Origin: Neofusicoccum parvum
Lineage: Eukaryota; Ascomycota; Dothideomycetes; Botryosphaeriales; Botryosphaeriaceae
Length of the DNA: 64,000 nucleotides
Reading direction: 5' to 3'
NCBI GenBank assembly: GCA_020912385.1
Contig: CP087218.1
Span: forward strand, 558,001 to 622,000
Shown here: in pieces, positions 20,547-31,390 of the stretch
How positions within the stretch are numbered: position 1 is the stretch's first letter
How the letters are laid out: every line of letters begins with the position of its first letter
The notes under the pieces: generated by a model
The model's input: only the letters and a program-made list of their open reading frames with translations
What the model was told of the DNA's origin: nothing
The model's database searches: none
Made by a program: the position numbers and the translations under genes

Positions 20547-21215
20547 TCATCCCACTTTCGAACGCACCCTCTCCTCCGGACACTGCCTCCTTACGGCCTC
20601 CTCCTCGCCCAACAGCCGATCCAGCATCCCTCTCCACTCAAAAGTCACCTCCATCTCCTCAAAATCAACCTCCAACCCAGGCAACTCCGTATCGTTCACC
20701 ACCCTCCCCACCACCACCGTATAAACCGGACAGTCCGGCCTGCCCACCCCACCCCGCCCAACCCTGCACCGCCCTGCCCACCGCTCCTCTCCCATCCTCC
20801 CCGCCCGCCCCTCCACATACCACCGCACCGCCTGCACCCACGCGTCGAAATTCCGCCCGCCACCCACCCCCCTCCTCCCCGTCCAAACCCCCGCCTCCTC
20901 CCAATCCACCCCGAAAACCACCCTCCCCCTATCCCGCCCGTCCACCCGCTTGAAGCGGAACGGCATCGCGAACTTCCCCACCTCCTCGCACAGCCCCTCG
21001 CGCTCGGCGAGGTGCTTGGCGTCGTACCCGAGGGCGTCGAAGACGAGGCTAGTGCCGCCCGCCACGTGCCGCGTCAGGTATGCCTCCTCGGCGGCCGCGC
21101 GCAGGAGGCGCGAGCAGGAGCGGAGCGCGAACCAGGTGCGGGCGAGGTGGCGGAGGGGGAGGTGCGTGATGATGCGGGTCCAGAGCTCGAGGGGAAGGGG
21201 TGGCGGGGCGCGCAT
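20547..21215 (-). CDS. Small F-box-like protein, hypothetical
   Basis: Single exon of 222 aa from the ATG at 21215. The N-terminus (residues 5-45, LPLELWTRIITHLPLRHLAR followed by 'TWFALRSCSRLLRAAAEEAY') is a recognisable F-box: 'LP.ELW..II.HLPLR.L....ALRSCS'. The rest is not assigned; it is rich in Gly, Arg, Trp and Val and contains 'FAMPFRFKRVDGRDRGRVVF'. F-box proteins bind Skp1 and recruit substrates to SCF ligases. The coding strand between 20680 and 20900 has many G runs, so the middle of the protein may be compositionally biased. The translation start is well supported; the C-terminal frame is less certain. Confidence 0.65.
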   Translation of the reverse strand: MRAPPPLPLELWTRIITHLPLRHLARTWFALRSCSRLLRAAAEEAYLTRHVAGGTSLVFDALGYDAKHLAEREGLCEEVGKFAMPFRFKRVDGRDRGRVVFGVDWEEAGVWTGRRGVGGGRNFDAWVQAVRWYVEGRAGRMGEERWAGRCRVGRGGVGRPDCPVYTVVVGRVVNDTELPGLEVDFEEMEVTFEWRGMLDRLLGEEEAVRRQCPEERVRSKVG

Positions 21216-21671
21216 GGTTGTGGTGGTGGTGAAAACGGCGCAGCGCGTCTGGCTGACGCCGAAATCTTGCTTCGTCGTTGGCGCCGGCGGAGATTATGGA
21301 CGAGGCCGGTCCGCGCGGAGTTGATGTGGCACAAGAGCGGCTGGTGCATGTGCGCAATCACAAGGCTGCAAAATCCGAACCGACGTTTATTGGACCGTCC
21401 GAAATCTGCCATACACAGTGTTCTTGGCACAGACTTTGGTTCTGACCAATACTTGAAGGCCACGGTTTCAGGCAGCTACAAAACAGCGGTGCAACAGTGG
21501 CGCGGAAGGCAAGGCTGAATAGTCATGGTGTGGTTCGCCCTCCAGTCCAAACGTGAAAGAAGATTTAAAGTCCTCGCCCGCACATCCTTTTCTCATCTTC
21601 AATCTCCATCTGACCTCCTTTTGTGTTTCTCGCACCACTCTTTTCAGGCGCCTTCCGCCTCGACGATCAAA
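21216..21671. promoter_or_regulatory. Divergent intergenic region (F-box gene / Clr5-ankyrin gene)
   Basis: About 456 bases between two divergent start codons. The 80 bases before the ATG at 21672 are pyrimidine-rich (CTTTTCTCATCTTCAATCTC). No ORF or RNA recognised. Confidence 0.4.
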
Positions 21672-24035
21672 ATGTCCAACAAGGCTAGAGTAATCACTGA
21701 GCACGATTGGGAATCTCAAAAGCCCAAGCTGAGGCGGCTCTATCTGGAGAACAACTTGCCGTTGCCAAAGGTGATGAATATCATGGAAGAAACCCACCAC
21801 TTCTTCGCCAAGTAAGTTGCCTGAGATCCGACAAGATGCCTGTGGCTGATGGCGTCCAGGAAGAACCAATACGAAAAGTACTTCCGAAAATGGAGTTGGA
21901 CGAAGAACCATAAACAAGACTTTTGGCGGCAGATTGACACGGTGAAGCGGGACCGAAAGTCGCGGGGAATGGATTCTGAGTTCTATGATCGTGGCAAAAA
22001 AATGTCAGAGAAGCAAGTTGAGAGATACACAAAAAGGGATGGCAACTTTGGAATCATTTATCGAGGTTCGTACAACTTTATCCGGCTCTGCTTGATGATT
22101 CATGTTATAGCTGATCAAATTGCAGCCCCTCCACATGGACTCCCTCCCGGTATCACCGTCTGCTCCCCTCAGTCAGGCCAGACACCATCATTGGGCCACG
22201 CCCTTCCGCTGAGCCGCGCCCTGTCACCAAGCCATATTCAATTTTTCACGGCGGAACTTCCATTTCATCTTTTCGAGAATTCTTTCCATGAAAAAAGAAC
22301 CCATCTGGGACGTCGAGGGGAGCCCTGGTCGACGGTTTTGGATGACCCCCTGACTATCGACCCAAGAATCCTCACGGGGTATGGAGAGTTTGATCTGATC
22401 CGGTCTCAACACTCTGGGGCTGAAGAGACCGCATCAATCCATCATGCCGACCCGATGGTGGTCGACCTCAGCGGAAATTCCATCTCGGAAACATCCACCA
22501 TACCAGGTCCGATCTTGACAGCACTGGACTCGATCATGCCTCCAAAAAGCTCTGGGAAATCCTCCAGTGACTCACTCATTCATTTGGATGGTCAAATGTT
22601 CTCCTCTCCGTTAAATCGCATGATGCTGTTCTCCATCTCGAACAACTTCGCAGGAATCGGAGCTTTCCCAGTTGCGGATGTCCTGTGGTATCTTGAGAAA
22701 GAAACGAACGAAAACCTCTACCACTTCATCTCCTCTTCCCCGGGATACTCTTCTAGAGCAATTGCACAGAATCTATTCCGAGCTGCCATCGAGGCAGGGA
22801 ATGCCAGAATCGTTGACTTGCTCCTCAGCGAACAATCAGTCAATATTGACCCCAACACGGAAGTATGCCATGCCGAAAGGGATATATTTACTCCGCTTGA
22901 GCGAGCATGTTATTTGGGACATGAGGCAACCATCAGAACTTTATTAAAACACAAAGCAGACGTGAACAGAAATTCTCAATCCCAGAGCATTTATTTCGGA
23001 AGCTCTCGAGCTCTTGATTGTGATCTAACAAGATTCAGACAGAGGAATTTGCTTGGACCGGATATCTTGCAACTGTCTCTTGATGCCGCAACGAGAGTGG
23101 AGCAAGATATCCTGGAGTACACCATCGATTACGGATATGACGAGCTCTTCACGGCTCTTATGTCAAAACACGCACACGAGAACTATGCCGAATGGAGCAG
23201 ATGGGGTGTATTTCTGAGAGCAATTCTGAAAATGCAAGACAAAACATCAGTGGCCATGGTGGAGAAACTCGTAGAGGTCGGAGCTGATCTCAACCATGAT
23301 CATTTGGAACCCATATCCTTCGATCATGATTATTGCAATTCCAGATCCCCCGATCCGAGAAGGCTAATCGACGCCGCTGCACAATTGGGCAACCTTGAGC
23401 TCTTTAACACACTCGCTAGCCACGGAGCCGCCCTTACTGGCGATACGCTCCCATATGCTATCATGGGTGGCAACCTGGAACTGGTCCAAGCGCTACTTGA
23501 CAGGGGTCTTGATGTCAATAGACTTGGATCCCTCGGCATCACACCGCTGGCAGCTGCTATTCGATCGAAGTATCCCGAGCTCCGCAACCTCTTTATCGAA
23601 AAATGTGCGCTGGACTGCATCAAAGACCAAGAACATTTATCTCTTGCATTGGAAGCCGCATCGCAAGTTGGTGATGTCGAGTTAATTAAAGATCTTGTCC
23701 ATTTGGGAGGTTTCAGTCCCGTGAACTTAGGCTATGCATTGAAGGCTGCGGCGAAAGCGGGAATCGAGGAAGTTATGGCGAGAGAGGGAATCAAGGAATC
23801 TGCGGCGAGAGAGAGAATCGAGGAAGCTGCTAAGATTCTGCTCGATTCTGGAGCAGATTTTCACACTGGGAATGCTCTTAAAACAGCGCTGCGGGGGCAC
23901 CACATAGGTATCGTCAACATGCTCCTCCACGCCGGTATCCCAATCGATTCCATAAAGATAATTCTGTACTCTAATGAGTCTACAAGCCAATGTGAATGCT
24001 CCAGCCTCTATGTTTTATGGCCGAACGGCACTTGA
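21672..24035 (+). CDS. Clr5-domain ankyrin-repeat protein
   Basis: Exons 21672-21811, 21860-22065 and 22126-24035 give 751 aa as annotated. The Clr5 domain is at residues ~10-62: 'HDWESQKPKLRRLYLENN', then 'LPLPKVMNIMEETHHFFAKK' and 'NQYEKYFRKWSWTKN' across the first junction. Clr5 is a short DNA-binding-like domain common at the N-terminus of filamentous-fungal ankyrin proteins. The second intron (60 nt) is a multiple of three and has a GCTGATC branch-like site. A disordered linker precedes ankyrin repeats from ~residue 290 ('FTPLERACYLGHEATIRTLL', 'LPYAIMGGNLELVQALLDRG'). At the 3' end the frame is lost: repeat coding continues in the +1 frame to 24273 (next entry). Function unknown. Confidence 0.8.
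23750..23830 (+). repeat. Three tandem 27-bp units inside the ankyrin gene
   Basis: Units at 23750-23776, 23777-23803 and 23804-23830 each begin GGCGA(A/G)A and contain GAATC(G/A)AGGAA. Each adds nine residues in frame (A-K/R-A/E-G/R-I-E/K-E-x-x), extending one ankyrin helix. Confidence 0.8.
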
Positions 24036-24273
24036 AGGTGCAAGTGAGCACGGACGTCTCGATACGGTTCAAATTCTTCTGAATGGTGGTGCGGGATGCA
24101 AAGAGAAGGGACAAGGGCAGCTGAAGAGGGCAATCGAGCTGGCTAAAGACAACGGGCACTTCGCTGTCTCTGATCTTTTGGAACACGTTGCTGCTAATGA
24201 AGCCGCGGTGGACTTAGGTGAACTCATCGACTGGGAACTTGAAGAAGAGGAGGTTCCTCATCAAGGGCCCTAA
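23962..24273 (+). pseudogene. Out-of-frame continuation of the ankyrin gene
   Basis: After 'MLLHAGIPIDSIKI' (about 23960) the main frame runs into a non-repeat tail and stops at 24035. In the next frame, from about 23962, the sequence reads 'LQANVNAPASMFYGRTALEG' and then GRLDTVQILLNGGA, the usual last repeat of this family, with an acidic end before a stop at 24273. No GT-AG intron of workable size joins the frames. A frameshift or small deletion in the genome, or an assembly error, explains this best. Confidence 0.6.
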
Positions 24274-25407
24274 GCCGGCAGATCGAGCACCTACCTGTGA
24301 ACTTATTTTGTTTTTCAACTCAAATTTGCATGCCATTTGTAGGATTTCTGTATCGGGGAGTGGCCTCCAAGTCTGTCTTCTGTAAAGATGCTTCCAATTA
24401 TGTTATGCCCACTCTTCAGGTGGAAAGATCTGTCTCGCATTATGGTTTGTTCTTTGTGTTTCTTCGACCATCTCCTTAGTCTTCAGGTTTCGATAGACTT
24501 CTCACACAAAGCTATTTCATGCGTTTTAGCATATTTATTGACTTGGAAAACCCCTTGTAAATCGACACCAAGTTATTGTTCGGGTCCGCTATTCAAATTC
24601 TCTCTAAGCCGTATCACAAATCGGCCCCTGCATGTACAGTCCCCCAACAACTCTCGGCTACCAGTTCTCCGTGACCTCCCTGCAATACTGGTATGGTTCC
24701 CAGACCATAGCTTGATTATGACGATCCCCAAACCCGTTCTACGAATGATGAGAGATTCCACCATGCCTTTACACCTAAGAAGCATGGGCTAGAGAGTCTC
24801 CAGAGGCTCTGTATGTGACGGGAGAAACCAGCGAAATGTCCTCGTAGCGCGGTAAGGGGTGATGAGGTCTATATCTCTTGTTGCAACGGATAACTGAAGT
24901 CTCTATATTGGCTGATTGTTCAGGGCCAACGATTCAGATCTTTAAGCAGAAGCTTTGAGCGAACCCGCAAAGAGAGTCCGATGAATGACAGGGTGCTTCT
25001 TAGGCGTGCTCAAGGATCGTGAAACCACCCACTTGCCCGAACATCCTTTGCGATGGCGTGTAAGTCTGTATTCGTGGATATATAGATTCTCATGCCGAAT
25101 CACGCATCTAAGAAAAGCTCCTTTTGAGGGATTACGGGGGTGAGAGCGCTAGAACCAAACACCACCGCCATGCCAATGTCAAAATGTGATTACGGCAAGA
25201 AGCCAACGACTTTACCGAAAAACCATAGACTCCTGTTCGCGGCTGTCATGACCAGGAAAAATTGAGTCAAAATAGAGAGCATGCTGGTGGGAATGCTTCT
25301 CATTCCGCATCTCTGGAGTCACCGATTCAAGAATAAACCTGCAATCCATGCTTTCCCCTCACCCAAGAATGTTGATGCAGCTCATGCCGTCTCTTCTCGT
25401 CGGATAC
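24274..25407. other. Intergenic, about 1.1 kb
   Basis: Lower GC than the neighbours and many stops in all frames. No ORF with family motifs, no tRNA and no transposon ends were recognised. It holds the 3' flanks of two convergent genes. Confidence 0.5.
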
Positions 25408-26253
25408 TCACACCTTGTCATCATGGAAATAGAAGTTGATGTCCCGCGGCCTCTGGGTGTTTCTACGCACGAAGTCGTCATCGCCGGGCGGCCTCTCGGC
25501 CAAGGTGTTGCCAGTGAGCATGCTCTGGAGACTCATGCACACGCTCTGGACATTGTGTACCGGGCTCCAGCCTTGCCTGTCGAGCAGATCGAGGCAGATG
25601 ATGCCGTTGCTGTAGACATGGGGATGCAGAGGGATGCCGATGTTCTTGTCGGGTACGGTGATGAAGATGACTTCTGGAGCTTCTGCGCAGGGGGTGCAGT
25701 GGTCAGTCAAAGGCCCCTGCTTGATTTTGGACGAACAGGACGCACCGATGGGGTAGTTGTTGGGGAATTTGAACTTCAAGCGGTAGGTCTGGCCGCGGTA
25801 GAGAGGGTTGTTTTCGTCCATGACCCGAATGTCCATCAGCCACGTGTCGAAGTTCTCAGCATCGATGAGAGTAATGCCAGGAGGCAGGCCGTCGTGGATC
25901 TGCAGGAGCCATGCACAGTCAGCATCTGGACGGTGTATTCTTTGATTGAGGCGGTCGGAAACGCAGAGTGCAAGGGCGCAAGGTTCACAGGAGGCCCGAA
26001 GAGCTGGTGTGGGAACGCGTATGACGGAGCCAGAGTATCGAGAGGTATGCGGTAGTAATGGAGGGAGGTATCGGGCAGGTAACGCGGCGGCAGTAGCCGC
26101 GGTTGTCTCAGTGCGCGACGAGAACGGCGGGGTCGGCGAGGTGAACGTACCTTGGAGAGTTCCTGCAGAGCCGTGTTAGTTCGCGCATACATGGCAGTTT
26201 GTGAAGGCAAATACAAGAGGCTATACCTTTGCCAGCCGCTTAGAAGCCAGCAT
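25408..26253 (-). CDS. Ubiquitin-conjugating enzyme E2, UBE2W/Ubc16 type
   Basis: Transfers ubiquitin from E1 to substrate; human UBE2W prefers alpha-amino groups at disordered N-termini. Four exons: 26253-26227 (27 nt), 26162-26151 (a 12-nt microexon, GAACTCTCCAAG = ELSK), 25899-25746 and 25682-25408, giving 155 aa. The start MLASKRLAKELSKIHDGLPP and 'GITL' follow the E2 N-terminal helix. Instead of the usual HPN motif it has HPHVYSNG, and the catalytic Cys94 lies in NGIICLDLL; HPHVYSNG and the tail 'RPPGDDDFVRRNTQRPRDI' followed by FYFHDDKV are the UBE2W pattern. All splice sites are GT-AG. The name Ubc16 is used in fission yeast. Confidence 0.9.
26151..26162 (-). other. 12-nt coding microexon of the E2 gene
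   Basis: GAACTCTCCAAG is flanked by CTCTGCAG upstream and GTACGTTC downstream. Skipping it would keep the frame but delete ELSK from the first helix, which contacts E1 and E3 in E2 enzymes. The flanking introns are 64 nt and 251 nt. Confidence 0.8.
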
Positions 26254-29003
26254 GGTGGCGGTGTTGAGTTTGAGAAGCGCACAGGTGCCCAGCGGGGTTG
26301 GCGACGAGCTCGCGTGGTCGAGCTTGCGGGGTCGAAGGAAAGCAAGGAGGCGGGTGGTGGTGGTGCAGCGCAGGCGCAGGCTGCCACGACAGATAAAGCG
26401 AACGGGCGAGGAGAGAGACAGGAGGGTTGTGTGGCTGTTGTGCAGGGTCGAAACAAAGTGTCGGCGGGCGACTGGACTGAGCGTCGGACCCTCAGCCCTA
26501 CGAGCGTCACACGCGAGCACGGACCCACGACCTCCCCGCATCACGCGTACGTGGATGGAAAATCCCAGGCGATAAGATAAGGACCTGTCGTTGCTTTCGG
26601 GTCTCTTCCTCAGCTTGGCTACTTTCATCTTGGACTAGAGCTACGCGCTGCAACGACCCATTGTAAATCCTCCATACCGGATTCCATTGTATCTCTCACC
26701 TTGGGTACCTTGCTCTGTGCATCTTCCGACGCAATTCCAGTCCATCTTCATCGTCTATCGTTTTCCAATGCCTTGTCTTTACCTATCAGCCTGTGGCAGA
26801 GGCAGAGGCAGAATCCCGAAAAGCTGATGATTTTGACGAACTCTGCGGCACCAGGAAGCTGAACTTTGTGCATCAGATGCTGCTGAGTTTTCCTGTACCA
26901 AATATTGTCAGTGAACTTAGTGCAATGCTCACCAAACCTATATTTCTCGCTTCCTTTTAGGTGATATGGCTCGTGCTGAAGTGTTTCCATCGATGACAAG
27001 CTCCGGCCCATGCAGCAACAATCCTCATGAAGTACAAGCGCAGAGGCTCGCCACAGACTCAGACCACACCGTTGCCCTTACCGCGATTCAAGCGCCAAGG
27101 GCGGAGCACGTTTGGTCGGCAAGCTGGCTGCATGCGCGTCCGGACCCAGCCAACCCCGCAAGCTTGCTCCCTTCGATAATCACCCAGCCCAACAGCTAGT
27201 TTAAAAGCATGTGCCAAGGGATCATGACCTACGTCTCCTGACGAACGGGTGTCCTGACGCTGCCCTTGCTCCGCTCGTTGTCCTGTTCTCAGGTAGGATC
27301 AGAATCCTGCTGTGGATGACCAACTAGTCTCATTCAACCTACATGCACCTTCACCACTGGGCTGCCTGCATCTTCTTTATGTAGGTCATCGTACATTCCA
27401 TTGTCGAGCTGGTCCTCTAAGTCAATAGTGGTTCATACGGAGAGGAGGAGGAGGTGGGAGTGGTGGGCGTTGAGAGGAGACGGGGGACGGTGTGGGAGTT
27501 TGAAGGTGGATGTGTTTCATGGTGAGGGAGGGTGGTTGCTCGGGGCTGTGACAAACTGCCATTTTTTTGTTTTATGTCGTGCTGTGTATGCATTACGGTT
27601 GGTGATAGTACGAAAGCAGTGTCGTAAGGTCGGTTGAAGAAAGCCAGAGACCAGTTCTAAGGATATGTATAGTGTCGAAGAGCGATTGGGCAAAGTGGAA
27701 GCTCCCAAGTACGAATCGACGTACCAAGCGAGGGACAAAGCTGCAGCCACAAGATTCGGGTCCGTCCAAAGGAGAAAAGGAACACTAAGAGACACCTCTA
27801 TCTCGGAGGGCACTCCGTCTTTTCAATAGCAGCCAACAGGAGCCCAATACCATGCTAGGTCATGTGGAGATGAAGCATTTGGCTGGCGAGCTCGATTGTG
27901 CCGTAGTTGATATACTTCACAAGCAGGGGTCTACAACATGAGCCCGCCAGATTCTGACTAGTGTGAGCGTCCTGCGCAACTAGAACCTAGAACGACGTTT
28001 CTGGAGAAAGTCTGAGGAGGTAGGACGAGTTCGAGGCACACAACGGGCGTGTGACCAAAAAAAAAAGGCGCGCCTCCAAGGTGCCTTTTCTACATGATCT
28101 TCAATTCTGTCTGAACGCGTTCGAGCTTCAAGCGAGTAACGTGATTAGGACCGGGAAGCAGCCTTTGGAACCATCCTCGAACCGATGGTTCAGGCCTTGT
28201 AGTTTTTGCTCTTTTTGCTGCCGCCTTTCGGGGCATGTATTCTCTGGCCGCCCTTCTCCAACATCGCCAAAGCACCGTAACCTGCGATTCTCATCTCTAG
28301 CATGCTACTCTGCTCCAACATTGCTGTCATCCTCCAGCATCGTCTGTGTTGTGCAAACACGGTCTTCTCCAACATTGCTTCACCCACAACCTTGCATTGC
28401 ACGTCCTCCACTCTTAAGCATCGTTGCATCTGGATGAGAGCTTCACCTCACGTCCAGGCAATATACGCTAGCCGACCTTTAGCTACTGTAGCACTAAACT
28501 ATTTATACATTGACGGTCTCGGCAGACAACGTTAGTAGAACGCCACCAGCGGTCACTGAGAAGCGAGTGAACTCTGAATGCATACTTCAACCTCACCATT
28601 AACGCATTTGATAAGCATCACGATTTCCGACAAACGTAGTGTAAGAAAAACATCAGTGATTTTGTAGTTAGCCTGCGCATAACCTCTACATTCGTCTCGC
28701 TCACACGTATGTAAACGAACAACTCAAATTACCCAAAAATCAAACCTATCCATGGAGCAGAAGAATGAGACCCAGAAGTGAAGTGGAACAAGCGGAATGA
28801 AAAAAAGTCCTGGTTGGTCTGCCAACCATCCCATAGCGCTTTTTTGAAAATACAAAAGAAAGGTAATTCGTCCCTCCCACTTTTCGCCGGAACACCTCCG
28901 ACGCCTAGCGAGAAAACATAAAAGCCCAAACCATTCCGGACATGTCAATACATATCCTCCTCTTTAAACAACCCGGATATCAGTATCCCCTCAATATCGT
29001 TCC
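26254..29003. other. Intergenic, about 2.75 kb
   Basis: Left part (26254-26600) is the promoter of the E2 gene. The rest has only short, overlapping ORFs without motifs. A cluster of degenerate CTCCAACATTGC-like repeats lies at 28250-28420. A10 and A/T-rich stretches occur near 28050 and 28800. No tRNA, snRNA or transposase was recognised. Confidence 0.45.
28250..28420. repeat. Degenerate repeat cluster (CTCCAACATTGC-like)
   Basis: Variants of CTCCA(A/G)CAT(T/C)G start near 28256, 28295, 28312, 28332, 28372 and 28404, irregularly spaced by about 17-40 bases. They look like remnants of a decayed minisatellite. Confidence 0.45.
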
Positions 29004-30496
29004 TTAGGATTGGAACATGTTCTTCTGAAAACTCTCAACGCCCATGTCACCCGCCTTGCCCTGAATCTGCGGCGCCTTGACCGGCACCTTCTCCGCCTCG
29101 GGCTTTGCGAGGCCGTTCATGGTGCCCGTGCGGCTGATACCAGTGCTGCTGGTCATGGTCTGGGCCCTGCTGCCATTCGGACTGCCGGCCTGGCTGGCGC
29201 TCTGGATCTGGGCCTGCGGCTGGCGACGCTGGATGACCTCGAGGTAGGGGCTGGGTAGGTAGCCGGTACGGCCGTCGCGAGAGCGGCAGCGCCACCACTC
29301 CGACGCGTTACCCATGGGGTCGGTCTTGCCCAGCACAGCGACGAGATCGCCCTTCTTGACCGTGAGGTCGACGCCCTGAACCGCGTTGGCGTTGTCGGGC
29401 GTGAAGTCGTACATGACGCGGCAGAACTCGAGCTTCGCCGGATCCATTTGCTGCTGCTGATCGGCCGGCATGGCCTCCAGACGTCGGCGCTCCTCTTCTT
29501 CTTGCGAGCGTGCCATGGCGCGGATGAGCTTGCCCATGAGGTACGGAAGGCCGATGACGGTGAGCATGAACATGATGAAGGGCTTCTTGGACGGGCGAGG
29601 CGGAGCCGGGGAGCCATCGGGCATGCGGCCATTGAAGGAATGGAAGTTTGCGGGCGTCAGATCCTTGGATGATGCTGGAGGCGGGCGGCCTGTAAGTTTG
29701 GCAATGGCAGTTCTGAACCACCGCATCAGTGTGAAGATGCCGAGCACAGACCCAAGCGTTTGCCGCAGGTTTCCAAACTGCTCAGCGACAGACACCATAG
29801 CTGGACGTGGATGTTAGTCGTTATATGTGCATCAGGATCGCCATACGTACCGAAAAATGATGAATGGGTTGCCATGTATGTGCTCTCCAACATCTGGGCA
29901 AATCCGCCAAAGGCGCCGACGATGCTCTCAAGCATCTGGAAAGTGGCGGCAGTGCTGTTGCTGAAGGATTGAGTCAAGCCCTGAGGGTTGTTCGGATCCC
30001 CGGGCATGCCTCCCATACCGCCCATGCCCCCATACATGCCGCCACCCATTCCGTATCCGCTCATACCGCCACCGTACATGCCACCGCCGTACATGGATCT
30101 GCCGTACATGGAGCTGCCGTAGCCACCACCATACATGCCTCCCATTCCGCCCATGGACGAGTACGGCGACGAGTAGCTACTCCCATATCCGGACCCGTAG
30201 GCACCGCCCAACGGACGGTTCATGGTGGAGTAGTTGGAGGCGTTCTGGTTGACGGTGGAGTTGAGGGTGCTGGGGCGCGAGGGGAGGGCGGGCGGCTCTG
30301 ATCCAGTCGTCGCGGATGTAGGTGAGGCCGATGCCACGCTGATAGGGGCAGCAGCGGTGACGCCTGGAACAAAGTTAGTCCTGCGGTTCGCGTCGTCTAC
30401 GAGCGGTCGCAGGGTCGGGGCGGGCGCCCAGGCGCACTTACCGGTCGAGGTGCCTCCGGCGCCGGCTCTCTCCCACGGCTTCGGCGGCGAAGCCAT
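29004..30496 (-). CDS. PEX13: Peroxisomal membrane protein Pex13 (peroxin-13)
   Basis: Docking-complex subunit for the PTS1/PTS2 receptors at the peroxisomal membrane. Exons 30496-30442, 30363-29851 and 29800-29004 encode 454 aa. The start MASPPKPWERAGAG is the conserved Pex13 N-terminus. Residues ~70-150 are a Gly/Tyr/Met/Ser repeat region (MYGGGM, MYGGM, GYGSS), followed by 'NSTAATFQMLESIVGAFGGF' and 'QMLESTYMATHSSFF', the Pex13 core. Hydrophobic segments are at ~195-225 and ~257-280 (PFIMFMLTVIGLPYLMGKL). A C-terminal SH3 domain at ~308-376 has 'RVMYDFTPDN', 'KKGDLVAVL', 'WWRCRSRDGRTGYLPSPYLE'. The tail carries PxxP-poor, Gln/Ser-rich sequence. Confidence 0.96.
30003..30160 (-). repeat. 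YG/GM repeat coding region of Pex13
   Basis: Short codon repeats for MYGG(G/M), GGMGG and YGSS units occupy about 50 codons. On the plus strand they appear as CATACATGCCxCC and CCGTACATG strings. YG-rich tracts of this kind are known in Pex13 proteins and are thought to form a cohesive meshwork in the import pore. Confidence 0.75.
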
Positions 30497-31390
30497 GTCT
30501 CCTCAGCGTCAGGCTGGCACGTCTCTCATGTGCTTGCTGGACGGGCTGTCGCGGCTGGCGTGCAGCGTCGGGCGAGGGATGCGGTCTGTCGCGGTGATGT
30601 CAAAGAAGCGCCGGCGGCACGAAGTCGAAACTGGAAGCGAAAAGCCGAGACTCTCGCCGGAACCGTGCGAAATGCGGGGATGGGGCTGCGCGGCGCAACG
30701 GAATGGGCAGACAGCGGATTTGCGGCAGGACGAGGTGTTCAGCTTGGAGGAGGGCAGACGTCTCGCGGCCAAGACGACGGCCTTCGATGACAAAAGCCCG
30801 CGGCGTCGGTGGGCAGCAGGCTCGTCGGCCTGGGTGGCTGATGTCTCTCGCGCGTACGGCGGATTGCCTCGGCTTGGGCGCGCACGGCCACCTGTGATGC
30901 CGGAACCGAGCGGCCAAACCGTCTCGAGCCGCCCTGCAAACCTTCCCCACGCCTCCGCCAGTCAGATGCACGGCCGCCACTTATTTTGACATGCGTCGTC
31001 ATCCCCATCTCGGTGACTACCGCTTGAGCGTATCTGCACTTCATCTCATCTTTGGACCCTGGAACTCAAAGCAAATCGGCTCTCTTAAGCCGTGTATTGA
31101 ACTACTGTACACGTGCTAGCAAGCAAACTAAACCGCTGCAACCCGATGATGGGTACCCCGCCCATGCCAGTCATCGACTTCGTAAAAGCTTCCCGGGCCA
31201 CATGCTCGAGGCTGAGTAGAGCACCGGCTCATTGTGAAGAGAGATTAACTATACAGGAGTAGATCAGCTCGCCCCCTAGAATGCGACCATGTCCAGCCTC
31301 CGTTATTTACGTATGAAAAGCTTACCGCTCAACAGAATCAACCAGATTCCAGTTACCCGTCTGCCAAAACTCCTCGTGCAGTCCAGCACT
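30497..31390. other. Intergenic (Pex13 promoter, Tos1-like 3' flank)
   Basis: About 890 bases. The GC-rich left half has overlapping shadow frames on both strands; none shows a motif. Nothing else recognised. Confidence 0.4.
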
